64,000 nt of DNA from CAIYTF01 sp963664845 (GTDB lineage Bacteria > Bacteroidota > Ignavibacteria > Ignavibacteriales > Ignavibacteriaceae): assembly GCA_963664845.1 (NCBI GenBank), contig OY761615.1:5580001-5644000 (forward strand), read 5' to 3'. Below, piece after piece: positions 26,596 to 36,333 of the stretch; within the stretch, counting starts at the first letter, position 1, and each line of letters opens with the position of its first letter. The translations under genes and the position numbers were made by a program. The notes beneath the pieces were generated by a model. The model worked only from the letters and a program-made list of their open reading frames with translations. It did not search any database and was not told the DNA's origin.

Positions 26596-28200
26596 ATGGT
26601 TGCGTTACATACTTACAGCACTTTTTCTTTCCTGCATGGTGTCATCCCCGTTCAAAAACTTGTTGAACGGGCAAAACTATTCAGTTTATCCGCTATCGCA
26701 CTTACCGATATTGAGGGAATGTATGGCCACGTTCCTTTTTTCAAAGCCGCAAAAGAAGCCGGTATTAAGCCCATACTTGGTGCTAAGCTATATTTGGGAG
26801 CTTCACGGGATGACTATGTAATCATACTGGCAAAGAATGTAACCGGGTATGGTCTGCTTTGTCGCCTTATCACTCAGATTAAACTGTCTTCACTGTCAAT
26901 TCAACAATTAGCTGCCAAACCAGATCTGCATCACGTTATTATAATTACACCAAATCTTGAGTATTATTCGGAATTGCCGGATGACGCAAATATATTTTAT
27001 GAGATACCTTTGTACATGGCAGACAAAAGATCACTGGAAACAAAGCTATATGAAACTAGAGAAAGAGGAATAAGAGGGGTTATTACCAATCCGGTGGTTT
27101 TTCTTGAAAAGCAGGATTTCCTTCTGCAAAAGGTCGTGTCTGCCATTAGGCAAAGAAAAACGCTGGAAACCTTATCAGCAGAAAACCACTGTGATGCAGC
27201 AAATTATTTCCTGGATCCCGCAATACTTGAGAATAGATTTAAAGAGTATAGGGAATATCTTGATAATTCGGATTTAATAGCTTCGCAATGCAATGTTGAT
27301 CTGGAGATTGGCAAATATAAATACCCGGTTTTCCCAAATGATGGCGTTTCTTCCAATGAGTCCAGGCTCGCATCATTATGCTATGCGGGAATGCACCAAC
27401 GGTATTCTGAGATAAAGGATGTGCATACACAGAGAATGGAAATGGAACTTTCGGTTATCAGGGACCTTCATTTCGTGGATTATTTCCTGATTGTTTGGGA
27501 CATCGTACGGGAAGCAAAGAGAAGGGGAATGATGTTGATCGGCCGTGGATCGGCTGCCAACAGCATGGTTTCCTATTGTCTCGGATTTACCGAGATCGAC
27601 CCCATCAAGCATAATCTGTATTTCGAGCGATTCCTGAATAAAAGCCGGACTTCTCCGCCGGACGTCGATTTAGACTTTTCATGGCGGGAACGGGATGAAA
27701 TTGTCAAATATGTTTATGATAAGTATGGCTATGAACGTGTGGCCATGATATCTACCACTGTGACCTTCAGGGCAAGGTCGGCTTTTAGGGAAACTGCCAA
27801 AGTATTTGGCTTTTCGAATGATCAGATAACCCCGCTTGCCAAAGCAATCCCCTGGACTAGTGCAGGGAATCTTGAGAACCTGCCGGATTTATATCCTGAA
27901 TCTAAAAATTTACCTTTCAAAGAAGAACCCTGGAAACAGATTGCAGGCATTGCATCAAAACTGGCCGGCTTCCCAAGACATTTGAGCATCCACCCCAGTG
28001 GATTAGTGATTAGTCCCGCGAATATAACTAACTTTGTAGCCCTTGAATTTGCAAGTAACAAAGGATTGGGACTGGTAATAACCCAGCCAGACATGTATTC
28101 AATAGAGGATATCGGATTGGTAAAAATCGATTTGCTCAGTCAGCGGTCACTGGGTGTGTTACGAGATACATTAAGCCGGCTTCAAGAGAATAGGAAATGA
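26596..28200 (+). CDS. C-terminally truncated DnaE-type (ImuC-like) polymerase with degenerate PHP domain
   Basis: The product is 534 residues, about half the normal length of a bacterial DnaE/DnaE2. Residues ~1-200 form a PHP domain, but its metal motifs are altered: the HxHS motif reads HTYS (His5, Tyr7) and the TDH motif reads TDI (37-39). Residues ~240-530 form the polymerase palm, well conserved: GRGSAANSMVSYCLG (316-330), PPDVDLDF with Asp358 and Asp360, and GLVKIDLL with the third aspartate, Asp512. The protein ends 22 residues later, so fingers, beta-clamp-binding and OB regions are absent, and no remnant lies before aroC. A stop codon immediately precedes the ATG. It may be an inactive paralogue, a subunit, or a specialised small polymerase. 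Confidence 0.85.
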   Translation: MVALHTYSTFSFLHGVIPVQKLVERAKLFSLSAIALTDIEGMYGHVPFFKAAKEAGIKPILGAKLYLGASRDDYVIILAKNVTGYGLLCRLITQIKLSSLSIQQLAAKPDLHHVIIITPNLEYYSELPDDANIFYEIPLYMADKRSLETKLYETRERGIRGVITNPVVFLEKQDFLLQKVVSAIRQRKTLETLSAENHCDAANYFLDPAILENRFKEYREYLDNSDLIASQCNVDLEIGKYKYPVFPNDGVSSNESRLASLCYAGMHQRYSEIKDVHTQRMEMELSVIRDLHFVDYFLIVWDIVREAKRRGMMLIGRGSAANSMVSYCLGFTEIDPIKHNLYFERFLNKSRTSPPDVDLDFSWRERDEIVKYVYDKYGYERVAMISTTVTFRARSAFRETAKVFGFSNDQITPLAKAIPWTSAGNLENLPDLYPESKNLPFKEEPWKQIAGIASKLAGFPRHLSIHPSGLVISPANITNFVALEFASNKGLGLVITQPDMYSIEDIGLVKIDLLSQRSLGVLRDTLSRLQENRK

Positions 28201-28323
28201 TGCGAACACATAATACCACGCTGTTCATAATCAGCAAATATTTCGTAATAAGTTGATTATATTTTATAAAATATTATATCTTGCAAAATCACTTTAGTTA
28301 TTTTAGATAAAACCAAAGGAAAT

Positions 28324-29538
28324 ATGAAGTTACAATATCTTACCGCCGGTGAATCTCATGGAAAAGGATTAATTGGCGTAATTGAAGGAATGCCTGCGGG
28401 AGTACCGGTCAATGAAGAATATATAAATAACCAGCTAAAAAGGCGGCAGATGGGCTACGGTCGCGGCGGCCGTATGAAAATTGAAAGCGACACTATTGAG
28501 ATCTTTTCCGGAGTGCGATTTGGAAAAACAACCGGAATGCCGGTTTCATTTCTCATTCGCAATAACGATTGGGAAAACTGGACTGAACGAATGGCAGTTT
28601 CGGGTGAAAGAAAAGATGTGGCTAAAATCACAATTCCAAGACCCGGTCATGCAGATATTGTTGGCGTACAAAAATACCTTTTGGATGACATTAGGAATTC
28701 GATCGAACGCTCAAGTGCCAGAGAAACTGCAGCCCGGGTTGCTGCCTGTTCATTTGCCCGTTTATTACTTGATCATTTTGGAGTATCTGTCGGAAGCTAT
28801 GTTGAAAATATCGGTGGTGTCTACTCTAAAAAAGTACATTATACCGATTTGTTAAATGCAAAAAAGCTTCCTTATAACCAAGGTTGGGATATTTCTGTGT
28901 TGTCGGACAAATCCGATGTGCGTGTGCTGGATGATGAGCAGGAAAAGAAGATAATCACCCGTATCAAACGCGCAAAGAAAGCCGGCGACACGCTGGGCGG
29001 CACTTTTATCGTTGTTGCAACCGGCACACCGGCAGGGTTGGGTAGTTTCACTCAGGCAACAACCCGTTTGGATTCTCAAATTGCCGCTATTATTATGTCA
29101 ATCAATGCGGTTAAAGCCGTCGAAGTAGGTGCAGGTTTTCTGAGTGCGGATATTCCGGGTTCGGAAGTGCACGATGAGATACTGTATGAAAACGGTGAAT
29201 TCACCAGGAAAACAAACAGGGCCGGTGGCGTCGAAGGCGGTATTAGTAACGGAATGCCAATACTGGTGCGTGCTGCCATGAAACCGATTGCCACACTCAT
29301 GACTCCGCTTGCAAGTGTTGATCTTAAAACATTCGATACTGTTGAAGCCAGACGTGAACGCAGTGATTTTACAGCAGTCCCGGCATGCGCCGTAATAGCT
29401 GAGTCTATGTTGAGCTGGACACTGGCTGATAATTTTCTTGACAAGTTTGGCGGGAACTCGATTGAAGAAATTGCGGACAACTTGGGCAATTTCACAAAGA
29501 AGTTGTCGCAACGACTGAAAAAAAATTTTAGAAAATAA
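28324..29538 (+). CDS. aroC: Chorismate synthase
   Basis: AroC converts 5-enolpyruvylshikimate-3-phosphate to chorismate, the last shared step of aromatic amino acid synthesis, using reduced FMN. The 404-residue sequence has the family signatures GESHGKGLIGVIEGMPAG at the start, RRQMGYGRGGRMKIE, RPGHADIVG with the histidine after RPG, and RSSARETAARVA. Length is in the normal upper range. An AAGGA ribosome-binding site stands before the ATG. It is alone between the truncated polymerase and an MBL-fold gene; no other aro gene is nearby. Confidence 0.97.
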   Translation: MKLQYLTAGESHGKGLIGVIEGMPAGVPVNEEYINNQLKRRQMGYGRGGRMKIESDTIEIFSGVRFGKTTGMPVSFLIRNNDWENWTERMAVSGERKDVAKITIPRPGHADIVGVQKYLLDDIRNSIERSSARETAARVAACSFARLLLDHFGVSVGSYVENIGGVYSKKVHYTDLLNAKKLPYNQGWDISVLSDKSDVRVLDDEQEKKIITRIKRAKKAGDTLGGTFIVVATGTPAGLGSFTQATTRLDSQIAAIIMSINAVKAVEVGAGFLSADIPGSEVHDEILYENGEFTRKTNRAGGVEGGISNGMPILVRAAMKPIATLMTPLASVDLKTFDTVEARRERSDFTAVPACAVIAESMLSWTLADNFLDKFGGNSIEEIADNLGNFTKKLSQRLKKNFRK

Positions 29539-29627
29539 TAAACTTAAATGGTAATTCAGCTTTATTTGTCAGAAGTGTTGAAAACCAAACGAGAAGCATT
29601 TCCCGAATCATTTTGAGTTAAATTACT

Positions 29628-30269
29628 ATGCAGATAAAGAAATTTGTTTTTAATCCCTTTTCTGAGAATACATACCTTGTGTGGGACGAGAGTACGCTCG
29701 AAGCACTGATTGTGGACCCTGGATGCCAGAATATCCATGAAGAGCAAATCATACAAAAATTCATTGTCGGGAATAATCTGACAATGAAATATGTGGTTAA
29801 TACACACGGCCACCTGGACCATATTTTTGGCAACTATTTTTTAAAAAGTGTTTTCCCGGAGGCCGCCCTTTATGTCCCTGAGCCGGATCTTCCGTTGCTG
29901 GAACGTGGCAAAGAACAGGCAAAAGTGTTTGGTGTTTCGTTCACTGAATCACCATTACCTGATTATTATCTGACCGAAGAAACCGTGCTGACCCTGGGTG
30001 ATGAAAAGTTTTCGTTTTTATTCACTCCTGGGCATACACCAGGCGAATATAGTTTACTGAATGAAAACAATAATATTTGTTTTAGCGGCGATGTTTTGTT
30101 CAAGGAAAGTATCGGTAGAACTGATCTCTGGGGTGGCAATTTGCAGGTGTTGGAGAATTCCATTAAAACCAAATTGTTTACACTCAATGACAATGTAGTT
30201 GTCTATCCGGGACATGGTGATGCAACCAGTATCGGCTATGAAAAAATGAATAACCCGTTTTTTTATTAA
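29628..30269 (+). CDS. MBL-fold metal-dependent hydrolase (glyoxalase II-like)
   Basis: The 213 residues carry the metallo-beta-lactamase signature NTHGHLDH (His60, His62, Asp64, His65). The further metal ligands are FTPGHTPG, CFSGDVLF and VVYPGHGD. Small proteins of this type are usually annotated as hydroxyacylglutathione hydrolase-like; they may hydrolyse a thioester of a low-molecular-weight thiol. Length matches the short GloB-related subgroup, which lacks the C-terminal substrate domain of true GloB, so the substrate is uncertain. Cytosolic. It is 89 bases after aroC and could be co-transcribed. Confidence 0.88.
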   Translation: MQIKKFVFNPFSENTYLVWDESTLEALIVDPGCQNIHEEQIIQKFIVGNNLTMKYVVNTHGHLDHIFGNYFLKSVFPEAALYVPEPDLPLLERGKEQAKVFGVSFTESPLPDYYLTEETVLTLGDEKFSFLFTPGHTPGEYSLLNENNNICFSGDVLFKESIGRTDLWGGNLQVLENSIKTKLFTLNDNVVVYPGHGDATSIGYEKMNNPFFY

Positions 30270-30381
30270 AACTGTATTGGTATATTAATCGCGAGAGTTC
30301 ATGGTTCTGACTACCTCGTAGTCGCATATTACGTTTCTTTCTTAAATTAATTTTCTCTTCATAAACAAAAAGGAAGGACCT

Positions 30382-31473
30382 ATGTTGACATCTATTCGTT
30401 ACTTTTTCATCACAATTCTTTTATCCACCGCGCTTTTTGCCCAAAACAGCAGCATTGATGATGCCTTGAAAGGTTTGGCACCGGAAATTGGATCGGCATA
30501 CGTTAGTCCAATTATATCTGCATTTGGAGCGAACCTCAATTCAGGGTGGGTGCATAGAGCACCACGATCCGTAGTTTGGGGAATTGATCTTGAAGTTGGT
30601 GTGGTTGCAATGGGAACCATGTTCAAAGATGAAAACAAATCGTTTTCACTGCAAGCCCCTTTTACTATGGATCGGGCTGAAGCTAATCAACTTATTACGC
30701 AGAATGGGTTTTCCGGTGCTCAAAGGGATTCGTTGGTTAGTGCGCTCATTAAGAAAACATTCACCATTACGGTTGCCGGACCAACTGTTGTAGGTTCTAA
30801 AGACAAATATGTAACTGCTGTAATGAGTGGCCAATCGGTCACCTACACGCAGCCAAATGGAACGGTAACAACCTATAACTTCACCAATAATGGGAAGGAT
30901 ACTGTACACACTCCTGCCAACGGCGTTTTAGGTGAACTTGCTTTGCTTCCACTTGCCGCTCCGCAAATATCAATTGGAACATTATATGGGACCACAGTAT
31001 CAGTGAGATACCTGCCCAACATTAAGCTTAAAGATGAGCTTGGGGAGATCAAGTACTCGGGCTTCGGAATTCAACATAATCCAAGTATGTGGATACCTTT
31101 CCCCATGCCGCTTGAAATATCGGTTGCTTATTTTACACAGAAAATGGATGTCGGAAGTGTTTTCAGCAGTAAGGCGTCCATGTTCGGATTATTCGCAAGC
31201 AAAAAATTTGGATTTGGAGCTTTGAATATAACACCGTATGGTGGAATTGCATTCGAATCATCAAAAGTAACAGTTAATTATTCGTATATCCTGAAAGATG
31301 TTCCAACTGTTGGTGCAACTAAAACCATACCGGTTAATTTTGAGCTTGAAGGCGAAAACTCCAGCCGAATTACTCTTGGATTTTCTTTAAAATTGGGAAT
31401 ATTTAATATCAATGCTGATTATAATATTGCCAAATATTCCGCATTTAGTGGAGGGTTCAGTTTCTTATTCTAG
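30382..31473 (+). CDS. Predicted outer-membrane protein (DUF6588-like)
   Basis: The product is 363 residues with a signal peptide (ITILLSTALFAQ, cleavage near residue 21). The rest is rich in alternating beta-strands with glycine and aromatic residues (FGANLNSGWVHRAP, YGTTVSVRYLPNIKL, FGFGALNITPYGG) and ends in phenylalanine (GGFSFLF), as outer-membrane barrels do. It resembles DUF6588 proteins of Bacteroidota, whose role is unknown. AAGGAAGGA before the ATG is a strong ribosome-binding site. A bidirectional terminator follows. Confidence 0.75.
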   Translation: MLTSIRYFFITILLSTALFAQNSSIDDALKGLAPEIGSAYVSPIISAFGANLNSGWVHRAPRSVVWGIDLEVGVVAMGTMFKDENKSFSLQAPFTMDRAEANQLITQNGFSGAQRDSLVSALIKKTFTITVAGPTVVGSKDKYVTAVMSGQSVTYTQPNGTVTTYNFTNNGKDTVHTPANGVLGELALLPLAAPQISIGTLYGTTVSVRYLPNIKLKDELGEIKYSGFGIQHNPSMWIPFPMPLEISVAYFTQKMDVGSVFSSKASMFGLFASKKFGFGALNITPYGGIAFESSKVTVNYSYILKDVPTVGATKTIPVNFELEGENSSRITLGFSLKLGIFNINADYNIAKYSAFSGGFSFLF

Positions 31474-31515
31474 TTTCTTCTCTGGATCGGGAGAAATAGA
31501 GTTTTGCAGATACCA

Positions 31516-31547
31516 AAAAAGGCTGTCCCAGACGGGACAGCCTTTTT
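31516..31547. terminator. Bidirectional Rho-independent terminator
   Basis: The perfect stem AAAAAGGCTGTCCC (31516-31529) / GGGACAGCCTTTTT (31534-31547) has a four-base loop. It has T tracts in both directions and sits between the convergent outer-membrane protein gene and typA. Confidence 0.92.
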
Positions 31548-31571
31548 ACAAATAAAAACCACCTGAGCTGC

Positions 31572-33410
31572 TTATTTATTGTTTTCTTCATCCATTTTTT
31601 TGGCAGCAATCCGGGCGTTTTTCCGGTCCTGATCAGTCAAATATCTTTTACGGATTCTAATTGATTCCGGTGTAACCTCAACATATTCATCATCCGTTAT
31701 CCATTCGCAGGCTTGCTCAAGCGTGAATAGTCGTGCAGGTTCAAGCCGTATAGCTTCATCCGCACCTGATGAACGCATATTGGATAATTGTTTGGTTTTG
31801 GTCACGTTGACCACCATGTCATTGGACCTTGAGTTTTCTCCAACCACCATACCTGCGTAAACATGCACACCATGTTCTACGAAAAATACCGCACGCTCCT
31901 GGAGCTTGAACATTGCATATCCTGATGCAGTACCTTCTTCCATCGCAACAAGCGCTCCCCGTTGGCGCTGGACGATCTCGCCTTTATACGGTTCATAACC
32001 GTGGAAATTATGATGAAGAACTCCGGTACCCTTGGTATCCGTCATAAATTCTGAACGATATCCGATAAGTCCACGTGATGGGCAAATAAATTCAAGGCGG
32101 GTATTTTCCTTAAAAGGAAGCATATTCTTCATTTCGCCTTTTCTTTTCCCGATCTTTTCAATTACAACGCCGACAAACTCTTCTGGCACATCAATAATTA
32201 CATGTTCAACCGGCTCGCAAAGAACATCAAGAACTTTTTTCAGGATAACTTCGGGCTTGCTAACCATCAGTTCATAACCTTCACGGCGCATATTTTCAAT
32301 CAGAATGCCAAGGTGAAGTTCGCCACGACCATTTACCCGGAATATATCAGGCGAGTCAGTCATTTCAACTTTCAAACCGACATTCGAGCGCAGTTCTCTT
32401 GAGAGACGGTCGCTTATATTGCGGGTTGTTACATATTTGCCTTCACGACCTGCAAAAGGGGAGGTGTTAACCATGAAGTTCATGGAAATTCTGGGCTCTT
32501 CGACCGCGACTGTTGGAATTGGTTCGCAATTGTCAGGATGGGCAAGCGTATCGCCAATCTCGATATCTTCCATACCGGCTACGGCAATAATATCACCGGC
32601 AATAGCTTCATCGATCTCTACCTTTTTAATATTCTCATAAGTGTATATCTTGGTGATCTTCGCATTGACTTTATCTCCGTCGAGAGGTACCAGAACGGTA
32701 GGCATGCCAAGTTTGAAAGTTCCGGCATGAACTTTCCCAATACCAATTCTGCCCAGGTAATCATTGTAGTCAATTGCGGATATAAGCATTTTGAAGAGCG
32801 GAGACTCATCCACGGTTGGAGGTGGAATTCTTTCGATGATGGTATCGAGCAAAGGTACCAGATTGTCATTATCATCATTTAAATCGTATTTGGCAATTCC
32901 TTGTTTGGCAATTGCCCAAAGGAAAGCAAAATCCTGCTGTTCTTCGGTTGCTTCAAGCGCAACAAACAAGTCAAACACTTCATTAAGAACTTCATCGGCC
33001 CGTGCATCTTTACGGTCGATTTTATTTATTACTACAATTGGTTTCAGGCCAAGTTCAAGCGATTTTTTTAGAACAAATTTGGTTTGGGGAAGTGGACCTT
33101 CGGCTGCATCAACAAGGAGTAAAACGCCATCAACCATTTTTAGAGTACGCTCAACCTCACCACCAAAATCGGCATGGCCAGGTGTATCAACGATATTAAT
33201 TTTATAATCTTTGTAATGAACACTCAGATTTTTGGCCAGAATGGTAATGCCGCGTTCTCTTTCGAGATCATTTGAATCCATTACCCGTTTTTCAACGTGC
33301 TGGTTAGTTCTCCACGCGCCTGTTTGTTTTAATATATGATCGACTAACGTCGTTTTTCCATGATCAACGTGTGCAATTATTGCCAAATTTCTAATCTTCT
33401 TGCTATCCAA
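31572..33410 (-). CDS. typA: Ribosome-associated GTPase TypA/BipA
   Basis: This 612-residue translational GTPase binds the ribosome and supports large-subunit assembly and stress adaptation. The G domain motifs are complete: AHVDHGKTT (G1), RGITI (G2), DTPGHADFGGE (G3) and NKIDR (G4). The EF-G-like domains II, III and V follow, then the BipA-specific C-terminal domain (GYRSEFMTDTKGTGVLHHNF, NMRSSGADEAIRLEP). The start is a TTG codon at 33410; no ATG precedes the G1 box in frame. It is monocistronic, with a terminator behind it. Confidence 0.96.
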   Translation of the reverse strand: MDSKKIRNLAIIAHVDHGKTTLVDHILKQTGAWRTNQHVEKRVMDSNDLERERGITILAKNLSVHYKDYKINIVDTPGHADFGGEVERTLKMVDGVLLLVDAAEGPLPQTKFVLKKSLELGLKPIVVINKIDRKDARADEVLNEVFDLFVALEATEEQQDFAFLWAIAKQGIAKYDLNDDNDNLVPLLDTIIERIPPPTVDESPLFKMLISAIDYNDYLGRIGIGKVHAGTFKLGMPTVLVPLDGDKVNAKITKIYTYENIKKVEIDEAIAGDIIAVAGMEDIEIGDTLAHPDNCEPIPTVAVEEPRISMNFMVNTSPFAGREGKYVTTRNISDRLSRELRSNVGLKVEMTDSPDIFRVNGRGELHLGILIENMRREGYELMVSKPEVILKKVLDVLCEPVEHVIIDVPEEFVGVVIEKIGKRKGEMKNMLPFKENTRLEFICPSRGLIGYRSEFMTDTKGTGVLHHNFHGYEPYKGEIVQRQRGALVAMEEGTASGYAMFKLQERAVFFVEHGVHVYAGMVVGENSRSNDMVVNVTKTKQLSNMRSSGADEAIRLEPARLFTLEQACEWITDDEYVEVTPESIRIRKRYLTDQDRKNARIAAKKMDEENNK

Positions 33411-33771
33411 TATTCTCGAACCTTCTGTTTATTTTAATCCCTAATTTACTCATTTTTCCGGTCAAAAATAAGCCACTTTTCAAGTATCTTAGTGCTAATT
33501 GAACCTCAAAAGGGAGCATACACCGCTTTCCTTATGGAAATTTGAACAAAATCTTAGGTCGGAGCCGCTTGGAAATCCTTGAAATCAGTTAGTTTGTTGA
33601 GTTTTTATGATTAAAAGAGGAAAGAAGCGAAATTGAGAGAACCGCAACTCACTTATTCGTATATTTTGCCATTAATCATAGGTTAAAGTCAGGCAACTTT
33701 TTGTCATTCTCCACTGTCTAAGTATCTTATTAATTATTCACCATTCTTTTTCAGAATAAACAAAGAAATAC
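33411..33771. other. Intergenic region with divergent promoters
   Basis: This is 361 bases between divergent typA and the TonB receptor gene. It holds the typA -7 candidate. I see no ORF or repeat otherwise. Confidence 0.4.
33463..33470 (-). promoter_or_regulatory. Candidate -7 box (TATTTTTG) for typA
   Basis: On the minus strand TATTTTTG matches TAnnTTTG about 53 bases before the typA TTG start. It is a single short match without a clear -33 partner. Confidence 0.3.
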
Positions 33772-36201
33772 ATGAAAAGTCTCAAAACATTTTTCGTACT
33801 GTTACTTATTGCTCAAACTATTATTTCAGCTCAGGATAGAAGGTCCGGGACAACCGGAAACATGGCAGCCTCTGGTATTGTATCGGGTATCGTTTTAGAC
33901 AAAAAAACCAGAAAACCTCTTGAATATTGCAACGTCGTTCTTTACCGGTCAAAGGATTCATCATTAGTCACCGGTGGAGTTACCAATGCAGATGGTCTGT
34001 TCAAAATAGAAACACTGCCATTTGGCAGGTTTTATATGAAGTTGTCATCCATTGGATATGATACCAGGATTGTTGATTCCATTCTGATTACGCCAAAGTA
34101 TCTAACCCGCGATTTGGGAAATATCTATATAACGGACCACTACTATAAAGTTACTGATATAACGGTCACCGGCGAAAAGGAAGAAATGGTTAACAACCTG
34201 GATAAAAAGGTAATCAATGTTGATAAAAACCTTGCTTCATCGTCAGGCTCTGCAATTGATGTATTGCAAACAGTTCCTTCGGTTTCGGTTGACGTAAATG
34301 GAAACATTAGCCTTCGTGGTAGTCAAAATGTTACCGTACTCATAAATGGCCGACCATCAGGGCTGGTAGGAGTAAGTGGATCCGATGTCCTCAATCAAAT
34401 TCCGGCAACTTCAATTGAGTCCATTGAAATTGTGACTAATCCCTCGGTTAAATACGATCCCGAAGGTACCTCTGGCATAATCAACATAGTGCTCAAAAAG
34501 AAAAATGACAATGGCTTTAATGGGTTGATTAGTGCCAATGTTGGAACGCTCGACAAATATACCGGATCGGTGCATACGAACTACAAGTATGGAAAGTTTA
34601 ATTATTTCCTGAATTATGACAATCGCATCAATAACATGGGAGGTACTTCTTCTTCTGACAGGGAAAGCTTTATTACTCCCATAACTAACTATCTTGCCCA
34701 GGATGGGAGTGCGCACTTCAGGTTCAATGCAAACAGCTTTGCTTTGGGAAGTGATTATTTTATTAATGAATTTAATCAGCTTTCTGCTTCAGTACAAATA
34801 AGGAAATTTTCTTTCAATATCAGTCAGGCAATTGAGAATTCACTTTCAGATACTAATCCCTTACGCTATTTTCTTCGTAAGAGTGATATGAAAAGAAACA
34901 TGAACTCTAAAGAATATTCACTTTCCTATAAAAAAACCTATGACGAAAAAGGAAGAGAATTTACTTTTGATGGCACCTACAGCGATAATGCGATGGATGG
35001 AAATCAGAGTATCAATCAGTACGATGTTTTTCCGGCTGGTTTGCCGTCAGTTCCTCAAAGGTCACTTTCGGATAATACTTTTAAAATGTTTAACGGACAG
35101 CTCAATTACACGCAACAATTCAACCCTGACATTAAACTGGAAACAGGATTAAAAAGCACCATTAAAGACCTTGGCATGAGCAACCAATATGATCTGTTTA
35201 AAACAGGGAACTGGATTGAGGATGTTAGCCAAAAGAACAGTTTTAACTACAAAGAGCAGGTACATGCACTTTATTTTATGTTTATCGGCGAATTGGCTGG
35301 CTTTAAATATCAAACGGGCCTTCGTTTTGAAGATGTAGTAACAAAAGGTACATTGGAATTTACTCAGGAATCGTTTACCAATGACTATACAAGCTTTTAC
35401 CCGTCAGTGCATCTTGCACGTGTGCTTGGTGAAGGTGAGTTGGCATTGAGTTACAGCAGGAGAGTTGATCGCCCCAATAACAGGCAATTGAACCCATTTG
35501 TAAGCTATGCTGATTCACAGAATGTGCAAACAGGAAATCCAAGGTTAAAACCACAGTATACCAATTCCTATGAACTGGGCTATTCACTGCTGGCCGGGGT
35601 ATCCTCGTTCACCACAACATTTTTCTACCGTCAGGCAAGCTCTGTCATCAATACCATTAATCGCATCGATGCGAACAACGTCAACTGGACTACATTTGAG
35701 AATCTGGACAGATACAAATCATATGGGATCGAGTTTATTACCGGATCAACCATTGCACCCTGGTGGCGTATCAACGGGAACGCATCTTACTTCAATACTT
35801 CATATGAAAGTGCATCATTGAGCCTTGGAACTAATAAATCGAATTACAGCTGGATAGCCAAACTGAATTCCATGTTTACGCTTCCCGCAGCAGTCCAGCT
35901 TCAATTGATGCTGAATTATAATTCCCCTGTATATATGCCGCAGGGAAAGAATGATGCAATGTTCTTTGCCGACATTGCTTTGAAAAAGGATTTCATGAAC
36001 AATGATCTGAGTGTAACCCTTCGAGTCAGTGATTTGTTTCATTCACAAAAATACAACTCCACGACTAATGGGCAGGGTTTTGTGCTTACCTCTGAAAACC
36101 TCCGGGATTCAAGAGTGCTCTTCCTTGGGCTCAGCTACCGAATATTTAATTTTGACAAGAGCAAAGAAAAACGTAGCGAAGGGGAAAACATTGATTTTTA
36201 A
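33772..36201 (+). CDS. TonB-dependent receptor with carboxypeptidase-regulatory-like N-terminal domain
   Basis: This 809-residue outer-membrane receptor or transporter starts with a signal peptide (residues 1-21, ending ISAQ). A CarboxypepD-regulatory-like domain (~35-110, SGIVLDKKTRKPLEYCNVVL) follows. The plug domain (~140-235) has VLQTVPSVSVDVNGNISLRG and TVLINGRPS. The rest is a beta-barrel of the outer membrane beta-barrel family 14 type, with RVDRPNNRQLNPFVSYAD and ALSYSRR. No SusD partner lies next to it, so it is probably not a classic Sus pair; the substrate is unknown. A clear terminator follows. Confidence 0.92.
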   Translation: MKSLKTFFVLLLIAQTIISAQDRRSGTTGNMAASGIVSGIVLDKKTRKPLEYCNVVLYRSKDSSLVTGGVTNADGLFKIETLPFGRFYMKLSSIGYDTRIVDSILITPKYLTRDLGNIYITDHYYKVTDITVTGEKEEMVNNLDKKVINVDKNLASSSGSAIDVLQTVPSVSVDVNGNISLRGSQNVTVLINGRPSGLVGVSGSDVLNQIPATSIESIEIVTNPSVKYDPEGTSGIINIVLKKKNDNGFNGLISANVGTLDKYTGSVHTNYKYGKFNYFLNYDNRINNMGGTSSSDRESFITPITNYLAQDGSAHFRFNANSFALGSDYFINEFNQLSASVQIRKFSFNISQAIENSLSDTNPLRYFLRKSDMKRNMNSKEYSLSYKKTYDEKGREFTFDGTYSDNAMDGNQSINQYDVFPAGLPSVPQRSLSDNTFKMFNGQLNYTQQFNPDIKLETGLKSTIKDLGMSNQYDLFKTGNWIEDVSQKNSFNYKEQVHALYFMFIGELAGFKYQTGLRFEDVVTKGTLEFTQESFTNDYTSFYPSVHLARVLGEGELALSYSRRVDRPNNRQLNPFVSYADSQNVQTGNPRLKPQYTNSYELGYSLLAGVSSFTTTFFYRQASSVINTINRIDANNVNWTTFENLDRYKSYGIEFITGSTIAPWWRINGNASYFNTSYESASLSLGTNKSNYSWIAKLNSMFTLPAAVQLQLMLNYNSPVYMPQGKNDAMFFADIALKKDFMNNDLSVTLRVSDLFHSQKYNSTTNGQGFVLTSENLRDSRVLFLGLSYRIFNFDKSKEKRSEGENIDF

Positions 36202-36238
36202 GCATTTTTCACCACTGTGGGAATAATGCAGTTAGAGT

Positions 36239-36278
36239 AAAACCTGCCAACTTTTCTTTCGAAAAATTGGCAGGTTTT
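36239..36278 (+). terminator. Rho-independent terminator after TonB receptor gene
   Basis: AAAACCTGCCAA (36239-36250) pairs with TTGGCAGGTTTT (36267-36278). The loop can pair further (TTTC with GAAA). It lies 37 bases after the receptor stop. Confidence 0.85.
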
Positions 36279-36333
36279 GGTAAATTACCGGGATAAATAA
36301 TATTCAACAATATCATCCTGGTAGTTTATCTTA

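Noticed and set aside
28201..28323. Detached C-terminal half of the truncated polymerase
   Set aside because: The 123 bases before aroC show no polymerase-like residues in any frame and are too short.
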